64,000 bases of DNA, taken from contig NZ_KQ948566.1 in assembly GCF_001514125.1 (NCBI RefSeq), positions 82,802 to 146,801 on the forward strand, given 5' to 3'. The notes under the pieces are model-generated. The model ran no database searches and was not told the DNA's origin. It saw only the letters and a program-made list of their open reading frames with translations. This stretch comes from Streptomyces longwoodensis (GTDB taxonomy: Bacteria; Actinomycetota; Actinomycetes; Streptomycetales; Streptomycetaceae). Shown piece after piece: positions 40,983 through 49,786 of this stretch. Made by a program: the position numbers and the translations under genes. Positions within the stretch are counted from its first letter, which is position 1. Each line of letters begins with the position of its first letter.

Positions 40983-41198
40983 TCAGGTGAGGTGCCTGAT
41001 GAGCATCCACGTCGCCACGGCGAGGAAGATCACGCCGCCGACCCTCGCCACCGTGTAGCCCGCCTTGGTGGGTTCCGTGGCGTCGTAGTCCTTCACGAAC
41101 GGACGCTGCAGCGGGCGGTTGGCCTTCCACAGCAACTGGGGCCTGACCACCTGGACGAGTCCCATCACGATGAACACGCACAGCAGTACGACGACCAT
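40983..41198 (-). CDS. Small membrane protein, DUF6199-like
   Basis: A 71-residue protein with two membrane segments (MVVVLLCVFIVMGLVQVV and VARVGGVIFLAVATWMLI) joined by a polar linker PQLLWKANRPLQRPFVKDYD. I recall this layout from DUF6199 proteins labelled as associated with natural-product genes. No catalytic residues are apparent. The ATG at 41198 is preceded by GGGGAT; the gene stands alone between two other small membrane-protein genes. Confidence 0.65.
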   Translation of the reverse strand: MVVVLLCVFIVMGLVQVVRPQLLWKANRPLQRPFVKDYDATEPTKAGYTVARVGGVIFLAVATWMLIRHLT

Positions 41199-41295
41199 CT
41201 GATCCCCCTTTTCGGAACTGGGTCGAGGCCCGCTTCCCGGGCCACTTGAGGCGGGACGGACGCACGCTCCGTGCGCCGGAGAGCGTGCGGCCCGG

Positions 41296-41526
41296 TCATG
41301 GGTGCTCCGTCCGTCGGCGTCGGTTGGCCCGGTTGGCGATCAGGAGACAGCCGAACACGACCACCATTACTGCGGGATAGACGGCTTGGCCCGGGCGCCC
41401 CTCAGCCAGCCGCCACACCAGCAGGGCCAGGTTCAGGCACAGCACCGCCCAGCCCAGCCAGAAGACCCAACGGGCTCCCGGACGCGTCCAGTTCGGCACG
41501 TCGTACTCTCGGCGCAACGGACTCAC
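41296..41526 (-). CDS. Small two-TM membrane protein
   Basis: A 76-residue protein from a GTG at 41526 with AGGAGG 8 bp upstream, which is the main reason to accept it. Two hydrophobic stretches are WVFWLGWAVLCLNLALLVW and AVYPAVMVVVFGCLLIAN, with a basic C-terminus (NRRRRTEHP). The orientation is probably both ends inside by the positive-inside rule. Function unknown. Confidence 0.6.
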   Translation of the reverse strand: MSPLRREYDVPNWTRPGARWVFWLGWAVLCLNLALLVWRLAEGRPGQAVYPAVMVVVFGCLLIANRANRRRRTEHP

Positions 41527-41685
41527 GAGGGCACCTCCTGCCCAACCCAGTGCCCCCGGGTGACGCGGCCAAGCAGGGTCGTGGCGACCGGCGCACCGTG
41601 GAGTGCCGTAGCCGTGATCTAGAAGTGATTGACAGCGGCACCGGGCGCGGCGGACAGTGCTTGCCCGGACGACCGGGGTGGGGAC

Positions 41686-41868
41686 GTGGAACAGCAGCAG
41701 TGGAGCGGGGTGGTGCGCTTCAGCATGTGGGGCTGGCTGTTGTGGATCCCGCTGCTCGCGGCCGAGGCCAAGCTCCGTCAGGCCAGGAGGCTGGGACAAC
41801 AGCGCGTCGTCGCACGCATGCAGGCGCGCCACGAGGAGGCACGGGACCGCGCTTCTTCCGCTGGCTGA
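41686..41868 (+). CDS. Possible small single-TM protein
   Basis: A 60-residue frame from GTG 41686: one hydrophobic segment (FSMWGWLLWIPLLAAEAKL) followed by a basic helix (LRQARRLGQQRVVARMQARH). Shine-Dalgarno support is poor (GGGG directly before the start). It is convergent with the TetR gene. Acceptable as a small membrane-anchored protein but not certain. Confidence 0.4.
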   Translation: MEQQQWSGVVRFSMWGWLLWIPLLAAEAKLRQARRLGQQRVVARMQARHEEARDRASSAG

Positions 41869-41940
41869 CCGCCGGGCATCGAAGGCGGATCGGCACAAGG
41901 GTCGGCACGAGAGGTCCCCAGCAGGCTTCGGCCGCCACCG

Positions 41941-42552
41941 TCACCGCTCGCCGCGGGCGTCAGCCCCGGGCAGGGCGCGCAGCGCGATGTCGACCGTCGC
42001 GTGCAGTGCCTCCCGGCTCGCGCCGCTCGCCGCGTGCACGGCGTTGCCCTCGCTGACGACCATGACGTAGCGGGCGAGGGCGTCGGGGTCGGTGTCCGCG
42101 GGCAGGTCGCCCTCCTCGACGGCGTGGGCGAGGCGCTGGGCGAGGGCCCGTTCGCCCGCCAGACGGCTGTCCGCGAGGAACTGGGCGATGCGGCCGCCCT
42201 CGCCGCCCTCGGCCAGGCCGCCCTGCACGGACAGGCATCCCGAGGGACGGTCGGCCCGGGTGAGCGCGTCCGCGTTGGCGCGCAGGAAGGTCTCGACGAC
42301 GGCGTGGGCGGTGGGCTGCGCGAGGGCTTCGCGGGCGTACGCCATGTCCGCCTCGGCGTAGCGGGCGACGGCGCGGTGGAAGAGTTCCTCCTTGTTGCCG
42401 AACGCGGCGTACATGCTGGTCCGGTTGATGCCCATGGCGTCGGTGAGGTCGGTCAGCGACGCGCCCTCGTAACCCTGGCGCCAGAAGACCTCCACCGCCC
42501 GGTCGAGCGCGGCGTCGGCGTCGAAGCCACGGGGTCTGCCGCGTACCGCCAT
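41941..42552 (-). CDS. TetR-family repressor
   Basis: A 203-residue protein. MAVRGRPRGFDADAALDRAV leads into the TetR HTH (ASLTDLTDAMGINRTSMYAA, then FGNKEELF). The C-terminal domain has GCLSVQGGL, with the cysteine often seen in AcrR/NemR-like members. ATG 42552 is preceded by AGGAGG. It is divergent from the SDR gene at 42695, and two similar 14-bp sites lie between them. It likely represses both. Confidence 0.9.
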   Translation of the reverse strand: MAVRGRPRGFDADAALDRAVEVFWRQGYEGASLTDLTDAMGINRTSMYAAFGNKEELFHRAVARYAEADMAYAREALAQPTAHAVVETFLRANADALTRADRPSGCLSVQGGLAEGGEGGRIAQFLADSRLAGERALAQRLAHAVEEGDLPADTDPDALARYVMVVSEGNAVHAASGASREALHATVDIALRALPGADARGER

Positions 42553-42603
42553 CTCCGCCGCCCTCCTCGGTCCCCGCATCGCCTCCCGACGCCCCTCGAA
42601 TTT

Positions 42604-42617
42604 TAACCGGGCGGTAC
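42604..42617. promoter_or_regulatory. TetR operator, copy near the regulator
   Basis: TAACCG-GG-CGGTAC is an imperfect copy of the 14-bp palindrome at 42662. It lies 52 bp upstream of the TetR start. Confidence 0.6.
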
Positions 42618-42661
42618 GGAATAGGGCGGGGAGCGACGGGGTTCTCCCACCATCGACTTCA

Positions 42662-42675
42662 GTACCGAGCGGTAC
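42662..42675. promoter_or_regulatory. TetR operator, copy near the SDR gene
   Basis: GTACCG-AG-CGGTAC is a perfect 6-bp inverted repeat with a 2-bp spacer, 20 bp before the SDR start codon. It shares its right half and spacing with the site at 42604, 58 bp away. Confidence 0.7.
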
Positions 42676-42694
42676 AGAAAAGGAGAGCACCGTC

Positions 42695-43441
42695 ATGGGA
42701 CAGCTCGACGGCAGGACCGCCCTCGTCACCGGCGCCACCTCCGGCATCGGCCTGGCAGCCGCCCGCCGGCTCGCCGCGGAGGGCGCCCACGTCTTCCTCA
42801 CCGGCCGACGGCAGGAGGCGCTGGACGACGCGGTCGCCTCCATCGGCGCACGCGCGACCGGCGTCCGCGCCGACGTCGCGAACCTCGACGACCTCGACCG
42901 CCTCTTCGACGGCATCCGGCAGCACGGTCGTCTCGACATCGTGTTCGCCAACGCCGGCGGCGGGGAGTTCGCGGCCCTGCCCGACATCACCTGGGACCAC
43001 TACGCCGACACGTTCCACACCAACGTCGGCGGCACCCTGTTCACCGTCCAGAAGGCGCTCCCGCTGCTCACGGAGGGCTCCTCGATCATCCTGACCGGCT
43101 CCAACATCGACACCAAGGGCGCCGCGTCGTTCAGCGTCTACGCCGCCACCAAGGCCGCCCTGCGCTCCCTGACCCGGAGCTGGGCCGCGGAACTCGTCAC
43201 CCGCGGCATCCGTGTCAACGCCATCGCCCCCGGGCCGGTCGAGACGCCGGGCCTCACCGGCCTGGCCGACGGACCCGAGGCGGCCGAGCAGCTCCTGCAG
43301 GGGCTGGCGGCCGGGGTTCCCATGAAGCGGCTCGGCCGCCCCGAGGAGATCGCCGACACGGTGCTCTTCCTCGCGAGCGACGCCAGCAGCTACATGACCG
43401 GCGCGGAGATCTACGTCGACGGCGGGGCCAGCCAGATCTGA
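42695..43441 (+). CDS. Short-chain dehydrogenase/reductase
   Basis: A 248-residue classical SDR: TGATSGIG cofactor motif at residues 12-19, FANAGGG for the NNAG position, LTGSNIDTKG for the catalytic serine region, YAATK for the YxxxK pair and SDASSYMTGAEIYVDGG at the end. FLTGRR after the second strand favours NADP(H). Length is exactly that of the family. AGGAGA precedes the ATG. Control by the divergent TetR is likely; the substrate is unknown. Confidence 0.92.
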   Translation: MGQLDGRTALVTGATSGIGLAAARRLAAEGAHVFLTGRRQEALDDAVASIGARATGVRADVANLDDLDRLFDGIRQHGRLDIVFANAGGGEFAALPDITWDHYADTFHTNVGGTLFTVQKALPLLTEGSSIILTGSNIDTKGAASFSVYAATKAALRSLTRSWAAELVTRGIRVNAIAPGPVETPGLTGLADGPEAAEQLLQGLAAGVPMKRLGRPEEIADTVLFLASDASSYMTGAEIYVDGGASQI

Positions 43442-43519
43442 CCGACCCGGCCGGCCTGAGGTCGCCCCGACCGGGCGTCACGCGGACGAGGACCGCGGCG
43501 GTCCGGGCGGGGAGCCCTT

Positions 43520-43553
43520 CGTCAGGGGCGTCCCACCTGGGACGCCCCTGACG
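43520..43553. terminator. Strong hairpin terminator after the SDR gene
   Basis: CGTCAGGGGCGTCCC (43520-43534) pairs perfectly over 15 bp with GGGACGCCCCTGACG (43539-43553) around ACCT. It is the strongest hairpin seen in the window, 79 bp after the SDR stop. Confidence 0.85.
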
Positions 43554-43706
43554 GATGCGCGCACGGTCCCGGCCACGCGCGTGCGGCAGGGGCTGCCCGT
43601 CCGGCTCACCCCTGATGGCGCAATAGCCCGGCGTCGGTGACCGTGGAGGGTGCCGGACGGGTCCGCCCGTCCGTACCTCCCCCTCCCCCACTGAAGGAGC
43701 ACCGCC

Positions 43707-44276
43707 ATGTCCGAACGCAACACCGTCATCCGCAGCCTGCACGACCTGGGCCTGGCGGCCTGGTTCGGCGGATCGCTGATGGGCGCGGTCGGCCTCAACG
43801 GGGCGGCCAGGGACGAGGGCGGCACGGAGACCACCACCGACCGCATCTCGTCGTCGGGCTGGGCCAAGTGGACGCCGGTCAACGCCGCCGCGATCGGCGC
43901 GCACCTGTTCGGCGGGGGCGGGCTGCTGGCGGTGAACGCGCAGCGGGTCGCCACCCAGCAGGGCGTCGCCGGCTCCACCGCGGCGAAGACCGTCGTCACC
44001 GCCGCGGCCCTGGCCGCCACGGCGTACGCCCGCGTCCTGGGCAAGAAGGTGGAGCTCGCTTCCTCGACCGACCCCGACGACCTCGAGAAGGCGCGGCAGC
44101 ACCCCGTGGACCTGCCCAAGGCGCGGCGGCAGCTGGCCTGCGCGCAGTGGGCGGTACCGGCACTGACCGGGTGCCTGGTGGTCCTCAACGCCCTGCACGG
44201 CGAGCAGCAGCGTCCCAGCCAGCAGGTCCCCGGCATGTGGGAGCGCGCCCTGTCCGCGACCCACCTCGGCGGGTAG
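43707..44276 (+). CDS. Conserved membrane protein of unknown function
   Basis: A 189-residue protein with hydrophobic segments near residues 12-30 (LHDLGLAAWFGGSLMGAVG), 62-78 (AAAIGAHLFGGGGLLAV), 95-110 and 148-164. It starts with SERNTVIRSLHDLGLAAWFG, which I have seen in actinobacterial hypothetical proteins. GAAGGAG stands 8 bp before the ATG. No catalytic motif is visible. It stands alone, convergent with the LD-carboxypeptidase. Confidence 0.65.
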   Translation: MSERNTVIRSLHDLGLAAWFGGSLMGAVGLNGAARDEGGTETTTDRISSSGWAKWTPVNAAAIGAHLFGGGGLLAVNAQRVATQQGVAGSTAAKTVVTAAALAATAYARVLGKKVELASSTDPDDLEKARQHPVDLPKARRQLACAQWAVPALTGCLVVLNALHGEQQRPSQQVPGMWERALSATHLGG

Positions 44277-44296
44277 GGCAGGTCCGGCTGATGCGC

Positions 44297-45286
44297 TCAG
44301 CCCTGTGCCACCGCCGGCTCCAGCAGGGTCAGCGTCCGCCGGTCGGCGTCCACGTCCGCGCGGACGCCGATGGGCAGGGGCAAGTTCGGTGAGGTGTGGC
44401 CGAAGTCGACCTGGGCGAGGACCGGGATGTCACGCTTCCCCAGGACGTCGAGCACCACGTCCCGCAGGCCCACGGGGGCGCCGCCGCCCTCGTGGGGCGT
44501 GACCTCGGTGGGGATGCCGACGACCATGCCCGCGATCCGGTCCAGCACTCCGGACAGCCGCAGGGTGTGCAGGTCGTTCCAGACGCGGGAGACCGGCCGC
44601 TGCAGCTCCTCCCAGAACAGGACGGCGCCGTCGAAGAGTTCGGCGGGCGGCGCGAACGGCGTCGCCTGGAGCAGGATCAGGCGGTTCAGCAGACCGCCGA
44701 ACAGGCGGCCCTGCGCGCGGCCCGGCCGCCAGGTCTCCCAGGGGCCGTTCGCCGGCAGCGCGCCCGGCGCCTCGGCCCGGGTGAGGGCACGGGTGTAGAG
44801 GTCGACGAGCTCGGAGCGGCGGGCCTCGTCGGCCAGGGTGTACCAGTCGCTGCCGAAGCCGTGGGTGGCAATGTCCGCGTGGAAGCCGACGAGTCCGGTC
44901 CGCGCGTGCAGGGCCATGTGCAGCAGCGAGATGTCGCTGTAGCCGATGATCGGCTTCGGGTCGGCGCGGATGGCGTCCAGGTCGATCAGGTCGAGGTAGC
45001 CGATGGTCGCCTGCCCGCCGGTGTGCGCGACGACGGCCCGTACCTCCGGGTCGCGCAGCAGGGCGTTGAGCTCGTCCGCCTGTTCCGCGGGCGTTCCCGC
45101 CGCCCACCAGCGGGGCCGCGCCGGGTCGACCATCGGGCTCACCCGCACCCGGAACCCCATCCGCTCGAGGACCGCCACGCCACGGGCGAGCAGCGGCTCC
45201 TCCCCCGGCTCGAGCTGACCCGAGAGCGCGGTCACGACCACGAGGTCGCCGGAACGCAGGGCACGGGGCCGAAGTACGGCGGGCAT
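44297..45286 (-). CDS. LD-carboxypeptidase / MccF-like peptidase S66
   Basis: A 329-residue protein. The S66 triad can be read: serine in PIIGYSDISLLHMAL, glutamate in AVLFWEELQRP and histidine in VDFGHTSPNLPLP. VVVTALSGQLEPGEEPLLAR is the N-terminal strand and loop. LdcA enzymes trim D-Ala from murein tetrapeptides; MccF-type members instead cleave microcin-C-like acyl-nucleotide antibiotics and give immunity. The sequence does not decide between them. ATG 45286 has GAGGAGG upstream. Confidence 0.85.
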   Translation of the reverse strand: MPAVLRPRALRSGDLVVVTALSGQLEPGEEPLLARGVAVLERMGFRVRVSPMVDPARPRWWAAGTPAEQADELNALLRDPEVRAVVAHTGGQATIGYLDLIDLDAIRADPKPIIGYSDISLLHMALHARTGLVGFHADIATHGFGSDWYTLADEARRSELVDLYTRALTRAEAPGALPANGPWETWRPGRAQGRLFGGLLNRLILLQATPFAPPAELFDGAVLFWEELQRPVSRVWNDLHTLRLSGVLDRIAGMVVGIPTEVTPHEGGGAPVGLRDVVLDVLGKRDIPVLAQVDFGHTSPNLPLPIGVRADVDADRRTLTLLEPAVAQG

Positions 45287-45372
45287 GACGAGTCCTCCTC
45301 CTTGTTGATCAACACTGGCGACCAACAAGATCCGCGCCGCCGACATTCCGTTCCACCTGGCCCTTCACCCGC

Positions 45373-47430
45373 TCACTCGCGCAGCAGCCGTTCGACGAGC
45401 CGTTCCCTGGCCAGGGCCAGGTGGCGGCGGTAGGTGCCGTAGGGCACGCCCAGGCGTCGGGCGGCGCTCCGGTGGGTGCGGGAGGCCGTGATGTAGGTGG
45501 CGGTGAGCGCCTCGTGGGCCTTCACGCCCGCGGGGTCGGTCCGGATCGCGTCGAGGGCGGTGAGGACGGCGTCGCGCAGGTCCGCGGCCGGGTCGGGCGA
45601 ACCGGGCGGCACGAGGCGGGAAGTGAGCAGGACGTTGGTGGCGAACGCGCGGGGGGTGTGCCAGGTGCGGAGCGCCTCCAGCACTCCCTCCGCGAACGCC
45701 GGGCGCGGCAGCCGGGCGGCGGGGTGGGGCCCGGCGGAGGCCGTGGGCCAGGTCGCCACGGGTGTGCTCGTGGCGCGGGCGCGGTGCTGCACCCACTCGT
45801 CCACCGTCTGCCGCCGCCAGTCCCGGCCGAAGACGTACTGCCGCCGCCCGCCGACCTCGACGGCCGCGAGCTGCGGCATCCCGGCGTCGGCGAGGTAGCG
45901 TCGCCAGCGGTCGGCGTCCTCGAAGACGGTGAAGGTCACCGCGCGCCCGTGGGCGCGCATCTCCTCGCCGATGGTGCGCCGGCTGATGAGCTCCATCAGG
46001 GGCGAGGGCCGCTGGTGCCCGCCGGGCTGCACCGCGAAGCGGCGGACGCCCAGGTGCTCGCCCGGTCCGAGGGGCGCGGCCGTCTCCACGAGGTCCCAGA
46101 CCGCCGCGACCACCGGGTCCGCGGCGCGGTCCTCGGGCAGGGGCGTGTCCAGCCGCAGCACGGCCATGAACGACACCGGCGTGGCGGAGCCCGCACGGCG
46201 GTGGACGCGGAACGCCTCCGGCTGGCGGACCACCCAGTGCGCGACCGCAGCCGCCGATGCCGGGCCTTCCGTGTCCTCGGCCATGCGCACCAGACCGGAC
46301 ACGTCCTCGGGCCGGAGCGGAGTGTCCTCGAGGTGCGGGTGCGTGCGGTAGTCGTACGGGTGCTCGGGGCCCCCTTGGTGGCGGAAGAGGAACATCCACT
46401 CGGCGACCCGCAGCGGTGCGTCGGCGTCGCTCGCGCCGCGTACGGCGTGCAGGGCGGCGAGTGAGACGCGCACGCGGACGTCGTCGTAGCGCTCGGGGTC
46501 CCGCCAGCGCAGGTCGGCGGCGAGGGTCGCCCGTACCGCGTCGTGCGGGTGCAGCCCTTCGGGCGTGACCTCGATGTACGGCAGGTGCCGCAGCCAGGAG
46601 AACACCGCCGCGGCGTCCTCGTCGCCCAGGACCGCGCGCAGCAGGGGCTCGCGGGTGACGTACGCCTGGGCGACGACCTCGAGGGCACGCCGGTGGACCA
46701 TGCCGGGCAGGTCGCCCACCAGCCGTTCGACCAGGGTCGTCAGGACGTCGCCGGTCGGCTCCCACGCTGTGCCGGGTGCCGCAGCGGGCACCGAGGCGGC
46801 CAGCGACAGGGCGAGGGGGCTGCCGCCGGCGAAGGCGGCGTAGGCGCCGCGCTGCTCGGCGGGGACGCCCCGGGCGGCGAGCAGTGCGTGGGACCGTTCG
46901 GCGTCGAGCGGCCGTACGGCCAGCGCGGTGAACAGGTGCGCCCAGCCGGGGTCCAGCGTCCACTCGACGTCGGGGGCGACCCGGCCCGCCAGGATGACGA
47001 CCGCGTGGTCGGCGAGCCGTGGCAGGAACGCCTCGCGCAGCCACGCCTCCAGGGGCCGGCACTGCTCGAACGTGTCGATGAGCAGTACCGTTCCGGCCTC
47101 GGCGCACGCCGGGGCCGCGGCCTCCTCCAGCCGGCGCGGATCGCCGTCGAGGAACCGGCCGTCCAGGTGCACCACGCGGCGGCCGGCCAACTCTGCCCGC
47201 CCGGCGGCGTAGCGCAGCAGCGCGGACTTGCCGATGCCGCCGGGCCCGTGCAGGTGGGCGACGATCGGTGCGTCCGCCGCGCCCGACAGCATCCGGTCGA
47301 GGACGGCCGGCTCCGCCTCCCTGCCCACCAGCGCGCCGGCACGCGCCGCGGCCAGCCGGCCCGCGAGCCGTCCCACCGCCGATCCGCCCGCGTCCGACGG
47401 GGTCGCGGCCGGCCGGCCCGCCGGCCACAC
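45373..47430 (-). CDS. STAND-like ATPase regulator with C-terminal HTH
   Basis: About 685 residues. The Walker A motif is HGPGGIGKSALLRYA and the Walker B is VLLIDTFEQ; the order NTPase-winged-helix-sensor resembles LuxR/SARP-type and other STAND proteins. The end (ITASRTHRSAARRLGVPYGT, then YRRHLALARERLVERLL) is a sigma70-region-4-like helix-turn-helix. A central part has GNAT-like or sensor sequence with no clear family. The start is uncertain: GTG 47430 gives a 74-bp gap to the cupin gene, while the frame remains open upstream and GTG 47376 has a GGCGGA box. It probably binds DNA after a ligand or ATP signal. Confidence 0.7.
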   Translation of the reverse strand: MWPAGRPAATPSDAGGSAVGRLAGRLAAARAGALVGREAEPAVLDRMLSGAADAPIVAHLHGPGGIGKSALLRYAAGRAELAGRRVVHLDGRFLDGDPRRLEEAAAPACAEAGTVLLIDTFEQCRPLEAWLREAFLPRLADHAVVILAGRVAPDVEWTLDPGWAHLFTALAVRPLDAERSHALLAARGVPAEQRGAYAAFAGGSPLALSLAASVPAAAPGTAWEPTGDVLTTLVERLVGDLPGMVHRRALEVVAQAYVTREPLLRAVLGDEDAAAVFSWLRHLPYIEVTPEGLHPHDAVRATLAADLRWRDPERYDDVRVRVSLAALHAVRGASDADAPLRVAEWMFLFRHQGGPEHPYDYRTHPHLEDTPLRPEDVSGLVRMAEDTEGPASAAAVAHWVVRQPEAFRVHRRAGSATPVSFMAVLRLDTPLPEDRAADPVVAAVWDLVETAAPLGPGEHLGVRRFAVQPGGHQRPSPLMELISRRTIGEEMRAHGRAVTFTVFEDADRWRRYLADAGMPQLAAVEVGGRRQYVFGRDWRRQTVDEWVQHRARATSTPVATWPTASAGPHPAARLPRPAFAEGVLEALRTWHTPRAFATNVLLTSRLVPPGSPDPAADLRDAVLTALDAIRTDPAGVKAHEALTATYITASRTHRSAARRLGVPYGTYRRHLALARERLVERLLRE

Positions 47431-47504
47431 AACTGCCGGGCCACGACGCTCGCCCGACGTGACCGGTGCGGGGGAAAGCGGGTCGAGCGCGCCGGCGCCG
47501 CGGA

Positions 47505-48005
47505 CTACAGGAACTCGCTTCGGTAGGTCGAGGCCAACTCGGCCGCGCGGCGGCGGCGTTCGGCGAGTTCCTCGTCCGTCAGCCGCGGCGGCGGCGCGTC
47601 CTTGCCCTCGACGACGTCGCCGATGCGCAGGAAGTACTCGTCCTGGCCGGCGGGGGTGCACATGCAGAGCATGCGGGCCGGTGCGCCGGAGACGTTGCGG
47701 AAGTGGTGCGGGGCGTTGGCCGGGACGTTGATCGTGGACCCGGCCCGCACGGTGTGCTTCTGCCCGCGGAAGGTGAACTCGATCTCGCCCTCGAGGAGGG
47801 TGAACATCTCCTCGAAGTCGTGCCGGTGCGGCGGCGGGCCACCACCGTCGGGCACGCGCATGTCGATCAGGCAGTACCGGCCGTCGGTCTGCTCGCCGGT
47901 GACCAGCAGGGCGTACGTGTTGCCCACGAGGGAGACGTACGTCGTGCCGGGGTCGTCCGGGTCGGCCACGGTCAGCGATCGGGACAGGTCGTCGTCGGGA
48001 AGCAT
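47505..48005 (-). CDS. Cupin-domain protein
   Basis: A 166-residue single cupin. Motif 1 is PPPHRHDFEEMFTLLEGEIEF with metal-binding His, His and Glu; motif 2 is VPANAPHHFRNVSGAPARML. All metal ligands of a functional cupin are present. These proteins range from dioxygenases to sugar-binding sensors. It is divergent from an AraC-type regulator at 48147 and upstream of the STAND-like ATPase on the same strand. Confidence 0.87.
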   Translation of the reverse strand: MLPDDDLSRSLTVADPDDPGTTYVSLVGNTYALLVTGEQTDGRYCLIDMRVPDGGGPPPHRHDFEEMFTLLEGEIEFTFRGQKHTVRAGSTINVPANAPHHFRNVSGAPARMLCMCTPAGQDEYFLRIGDVVEGKDAPPPRLTDEELAERRRRAAELASTYRSEFL

Positions 48006-48146
48006 CGCGGTCCTCGTCTCACGGGCAGGGGGGAAGATCGTTCACGTCGAAGTACGCCAAGACTAGGAACGGCCGTACGGAGAATGAAGGTACGTTGGCG
48101 ACACCAGACGGGACACCGGCGACACGTTCGCCGGCGCGGAGGACAC

Positions 48147-49130
48147 ATGAGCAGCAGACCGCGCTTCCTCGGTCCGAGCGACAGGGTGGGCACGTTCACC
48201 GTCGACGCCGGCTCCACGGGCACCGGCCGGGAGGCGTGGGAGTCGTTCACCGACACCTGGACCGACCGCATGGGGGAGCTGTACCCGCTGCCGGAGTTCA
48301 GCGCCTCCACGGTCGAGGGCTTCCGGGGGACGATGCGCTCGGTGGCCCTGGAGGACACCGCGGTCAACGAGTTCCGGGGTTCCTCACCCCTGAGCACCCG
48401 GGCCGTCGGTACGCACGAGCACGACCACGTCAGGCTGTACGTCGGGCTGCGCGGCGCGTTGACCCTGGAGGACCCGCACGACCAGGGCGGCGACGCCCAC
48501 GTGCCGGCCGGCACCTACTTCATGCACCACGTCGTGCGGGAGAACCACTTCCACTCCACGCCCGAGAGCGCCAACCGCATCTTCATCTTCCCGGGTGACG
48601 CCCTGCGCTCCCTGGTCTCCGGCAAACCCCGTGCGGGGCAGGCCACTTCGCCCGCGGCGCAGGTCCTCATGGCGCATGCCGGCATGGTCCAGCGGACCGT
48701 GGGCCACCTCGACCCGGCGGCGGCGCACGCGTCCCGCAACGCCCTGATCGAACTCGCCAAGGGACTGGTCCTCGACCACTTCGACGACCGCGAGCCCGTC
48801 TTCACCCCGGCACTGGCCCAGGCGGCCAGGGACCTGGCCGACACCCGTCTCGCCGACGCCGACCTCTCCCCGGCCACCGTCGCCGCGTCCCTGCACGTCG
48901 CCCCGCGCACCCTGCAGCGGGCCTTCGCGCGCCTGGAGGAGCCGTTCAGCGCGTACATACGCCGCCGGCGCCTGGAGGAGGCGGCCACGGCACTCACCGC
49001 TCCGACGTCACGCCTCACCGTCTCCGAGGCCGCCGCGCGCTGGCACTTCACCGACAGCAGCCACTTCATCCGCGCGTTCAGGAAGCAGTACGGGGTGACA
49101 CCGGCGGCCTTCGCACGTGGACGGGGCTGA
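48147..49130 (+). CDS. AraC-family regulator
   Basis: A 327-residue protein. The N-terminal AraC-binding-like domain (residues 30-190) has STRAVGTHEHDHVRLYVGLR and HFHSTPESANRIFIFPG; the C-terminal pair of HTHs has LSPATVAASLHVAPRTLQRAF and ARWHFTDSSHFIRAFRKQYG, followed by VTPAAFARG. ATG 48147 is preceded by GGAGGACAC. It is divergent from the cupin gene, which is the obvious target. Confidence 0.9.
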   Translation: MSSRPRFLGPSDRVGTFTVDAGSTGTGREAWESFTDTWTDRMGELYPLPEFSASTVEGFRGTMRSVALEDTAVNEFRGSSPLSTRAVGTHEHDHVRLYVGLRGALTLEDPHDQGGDAHVPAGTYFMHHVVRENHFHSTPESANRIFIFPGDALRSLVSGKPRAGQATSPAAQVLMAHAGMVQRTVGHLDPAAAHASRNALIELAKGLVLDHFDDREPVFTPALAQAARDLADTRLADADLSPATVAASLHVAPRTLQRAFARLEEPFSAYIRRRRLEEAATALTAPTSRLTVSEAAARWHFTDSSHFIRAFRKQYGVTPAAFARGRG

Positions 49131-49180
49131 CAGGGCGGGCATGGCTCACCGCGTCCCGACACCCCTGGGCTTCTACGCCT

Positions 49181-49684
49181 CTACGCCCCACCCTTGCGGC
49201 GGCGCGACGCGGCCGAGCGGGGCGGTGTCGCGCGCATGTGGTCGCGCACCGGCGCCAGCAGGCCGGCCAGGGACCTGACCTCGTCGTGCGAAAGCGGTGC
49301 GAACAGCAGGCCGCTGACCACCTCGACGTGCCCGGGCAGCACCTTCGCGAGCAGCTCACGCCCGGCACCGGTGAGGGTGACGGTGACGCTCCGCTCGTCG
49401 TCCGGTGAGGGCGCGCGGACGACCAGGCCCTCCTTCTCGAGCAGACCCACCTGGTACGTCAGCCCGCTGCGGCTGTAGACCACCCCGTCGGCCAGGTCGG
49501 TCATGCGGTGGCTGCCGGTCGGCGAGTCACCGAGGCGGGCCAGCAGCTGGAACTGCACGTAGCTGAGGTCGCCGCTCTCGCGCAGCTGCTGCTCGACGGC
49601 GTGGCGGAGCAGGCTGGTCACCTCGATGAGGTCGAAGTAGGCCCCGAGCTGCACGGGGTCGAGGGACGACGTCGCATCAGACAT
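49181..49684 (-). CDS. MarR-family repressor
   Basis: A 167-residue winged-helix protein. LSYVQFQLLARLGDSPTGSH and DLADGVVYSRSGLTYQVGLL form the HTH, and VVRAPSPDDERSVTVTLTG is the wing with the conserved DxRS. Three copies of the palindrome CTTCGAATTCGAAG lie between it and the quinone reductase gene, so control of both is nearly certain. Members respond to phenolics, peroxides or related stress. Confidence 0.93.
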   Translation of the reverse strand: MSDATSSLDPVQLGAYFDLIEVTSLLRHAVEQQLRESGDLSYVQFQLLARLGDSPTGSHRMTDLADGVVYSRSGLTYQVGLLEKEGLVVRAPSPDDERSVTVTLTGAGRELLAKVLPGHVEVVSGLLFAPLSHDEVRSLAGLLAPVRDHMRATPPRSAASRRRKGGA

Positions 49685-49699
49685 GGCCGGATTCTACTG

Positions 49700-49713
49700 C
49701 TTCGAATTCGAAG
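49700..49713. promoter_or_regulatory. MarR operator CTTCGAATTCGAAG, copy 1
   Basis: A perfect 14-bp palindrome 16 bp upstream of the MarR start. Confidence 0.85.
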
Positions 49714-49746
49714 AGATGCAGTTCCGCAGTGACCCACCACCCGACT

Positions 49747-49764
49747 TGCTTCGAATTCGAAGCA
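49747..49764. promoter_or_regulatory. MarR operator, copy 2 (18-bp perfect palindrome)
   Basis: TGCTTCGAATTCGAAGCA is palindromic over 18 bp and lies midway between the divergent genes, 49 bp from copy 1 and 38 bp from copy 3 (core to core). Confidence 0.87.
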
Positions 49765-49786
49765 GAGGTAGTCTCCTCATCAGTTG

